Shown here: positions 63,014 through 64,000 of the stretch, piece after piece | Layout of the letters: each line of letters begins with the position of its first letter | Position numbering within the stretch: position 1 is the first letter of the stretch | Origin: Leishmania donovani | Lineage: Eukaryota > Euglenozoa > Kinetoplastea > Trypanosomatida > Trypanosomatidae | Assembly (NCBI RefSeq): GCF_000227135.1 | Contig: NC_018242.1 | Span: forward strand, 212,175 to 276,174 | DNA length: 64,000 nt | Direction: 5' to 3' | The notes under the pieces: model-generated | Databases searched by the model: none | What the model was told of the DNA's origin: nothing | The model's input: the letters and a program-made list of their open reading frames with translations, nothing else | Position numbers and translations under genes: made by a program

Positions 63014-63377
63014 TCCACGTACCTACATGAAAAAAAAAAATAAGAAAGAAAACATTTTTCACCGATAAAGTAGTAAAGGCAGGTCTTTTTTCCGGTGTAT
63101 GCATGCCTGTGTGCATGTGCATGTGTGTGTGTGTGTGTGGCTGCGTATTGCCTTTCTTTGTTGTTGTGTGTAACGCCTCTCCTTCCGTTTATTTGTTTGT
63201 TTCCCGCCTGTTCCGAGACTTCTATCTCTAAATGCGAAAGCACCAGACTCCTCCTCCTCCCCCAACCCCACCCAGCTCCACCCACCTCCTTTGTCCTAAG
63301 GGGAGAGAGGCACAGCATCCTCCTCTCTCCCTCCCTCCCTCCCTCCATCGCATTCCCTTCCATATGCGTATAGCAGC
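63014..63377 (+). repeat. Right copy of 364-bp gap-flanking duplication
   Basis: Starts at the first base after the N run and repeats 62551-62914; unique sequence resumes at 63378. Confidence 0.85.
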
Positions 63378-63502
63378 AGCTCCGAGCTTCTCTTTTCGCT
63401 TGTGTGTGTGTGTGTGCGTGTTCGAGTGCACGGATGACACCGGCGGTGCTTCCAACCATGATGCCGCGTAAGGCGTCGGCCAGTGAAAGCGCCTGCTATC
63501 TA

Positions 63503-63520
63503 TCTATCTATATAGATAGA
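63503..63520. repeat. TATC palindrome, 9-bp arms
   Basis: TATCTATCTATA tract meeting its complement TATAGATAGA; a perfect 18-bp palindrome. Confidence 0.85.
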
Positions 63521-63639
63521 ACACTTCAACGAAGACACTGTACTTATCAGACCTTGCTATGTGATGTGTGTGTGTGCGTGTGTGTGTGTGTGCAGGTGCC
63601 GGTGCCGGAGGTGAGGCGACTACCTTATCTTTCTCTGTG

Positions 63640-63968
63640 CGATGTTGCTGTAGTTCGTAGATGCTTTGCTGAATCGAAGCACACACACACACAACTGCGC
63701 GAGCTTAGAGCGTGCCGCGAGACGCGTCGATGGCAGTCGTGCGAGGGTCGGGCGAAGCGGATCACAAGCGATGCCGCGCGCATGAAGGAGGTGAGCGGTG
63801 CCGGGCCGGAGGCAGGGGGTGGTAAGGCTGCGTGCACCGACGCCACACGGGTACCAATGAATAGCACTGGAACTTGCTCCTCCCCTTCCCCCCCTCTTTT
63901 GTTTATGCCTTTGTGCAGGCCACACATGTGCGGGGGCAGTGGTGAAGCCCTGTCGCCGCCCTCCCCCC
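63640..63968 (+). repeat. Dispersed repeat family 2, copy C
   Basis: About 329 bp. The left flank CGATGTTGCTGTAGTTCG matches copy B and the right end CGCCCTCCCCCCT matches copy A. One base differs from both (GACGCCACACGG against GACTCCACACGG). It is the only complete copy in the window. Confidence 0.75.
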
Positions 63969-64000
63969 TTTACTCCTCACCACATCTTGCATCCCGTTCA

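Larger units (their letters stand above)
62356..64000 (+). other. 3' spacer to window end, with gap and repeats
   Basis: About 1.65 kb, containing the 364-bp duplicated gap flanks, a 99-N gap, TG tracts, a TATC palindrome and repeat family 2 copy C. No gene is seen before the window ends. Confidence 0.6.

Noticed and set aside
1..64000. tRNA, rRNA, spliced-leader RNA and CRISPR arrays
   Set aside because: No paired tRNA A/B-box arrangement, rRNA-like block or spaced direct-repeat array was noticed on reading. Small snoRNA-type genes in the spacers cannot be excluded by eye.

Overview
The window looks like part of a Leishmania-type trypanosomatid chromosome. The reasons are: GC-rich, intronless genes that all lie on one strand; long spacers full of TG/CA microsatellites and pyrimidine tracts; a polypyrimidine tract plus AG (spliced-leader acceptor) ahead of most start codons; and near-identical SIDER-like repeats just downstream of stop codons. 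The genus is an inference from these traits and the species cannot be told. Leptomonas and Crithidia share most of the traits, and it is the SIDER-like repeats that favour Leishmania.

Layout. Thirteen protein genes are supported, all on the + strand with no strand switch, so they read as one polycistronic unit. From 1 to 24,000: a 5'-truncated hypothetical protein; a CCDC13-like ciliary coiled-coil protein; a secreted, probably GPI-anchored cysteine-repeat protein; signal peptidase subunit SPCS3 (SPC22/23); a small basic protein; a 1768-residue PH-like/coiled-coil protein; and a 1251-residue protein with a C-terminal membrane anchor. From 26,000 to 31,600: a SEC14/CRAL-TRIO lipid-transfer protein and a protein with a possible dsRNA-binding-like C-terminus. 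From 35,500 to the end: four proteins with very long spacers, namely a Q/N-rich low-complexity protein with a YIPPHL motif, a six-blade kelch protein, and two low-complexity proteins (one RGG-rich) that appear to be diverged relatives of each other.

Spacers. Three nearly identical repeat copies (about 340 bp shared, 470 bp for two of them) lie in the presumed 3'UTRs of the cysteine-repeat, SEC14 and kelch genes, all in sense orientation. A second dispersed repeat occurs at 40.4, 40.8 and 63.6 kb. Three 99-N gaps are present. Two are flanked by exact 322-bp and 364-bp duplications that look like unmerged contig overlaps; the third lies inside the second repeat family. None of them interrupts a gene.

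How the genes relate. Co-linearity in such genomes does not imply shared function. The right third is nevertheless distinctive: three low-complexity putative mRNA-regulator-like proteins with 4-6 kb of flanking non-coding DNA. The best candidates for something undescribed are the diverged pair at 53.8 and 60.6 kb, the shared near-identical 3'UTR element, and the ATG-less open frame before the 36.0-kb gene.
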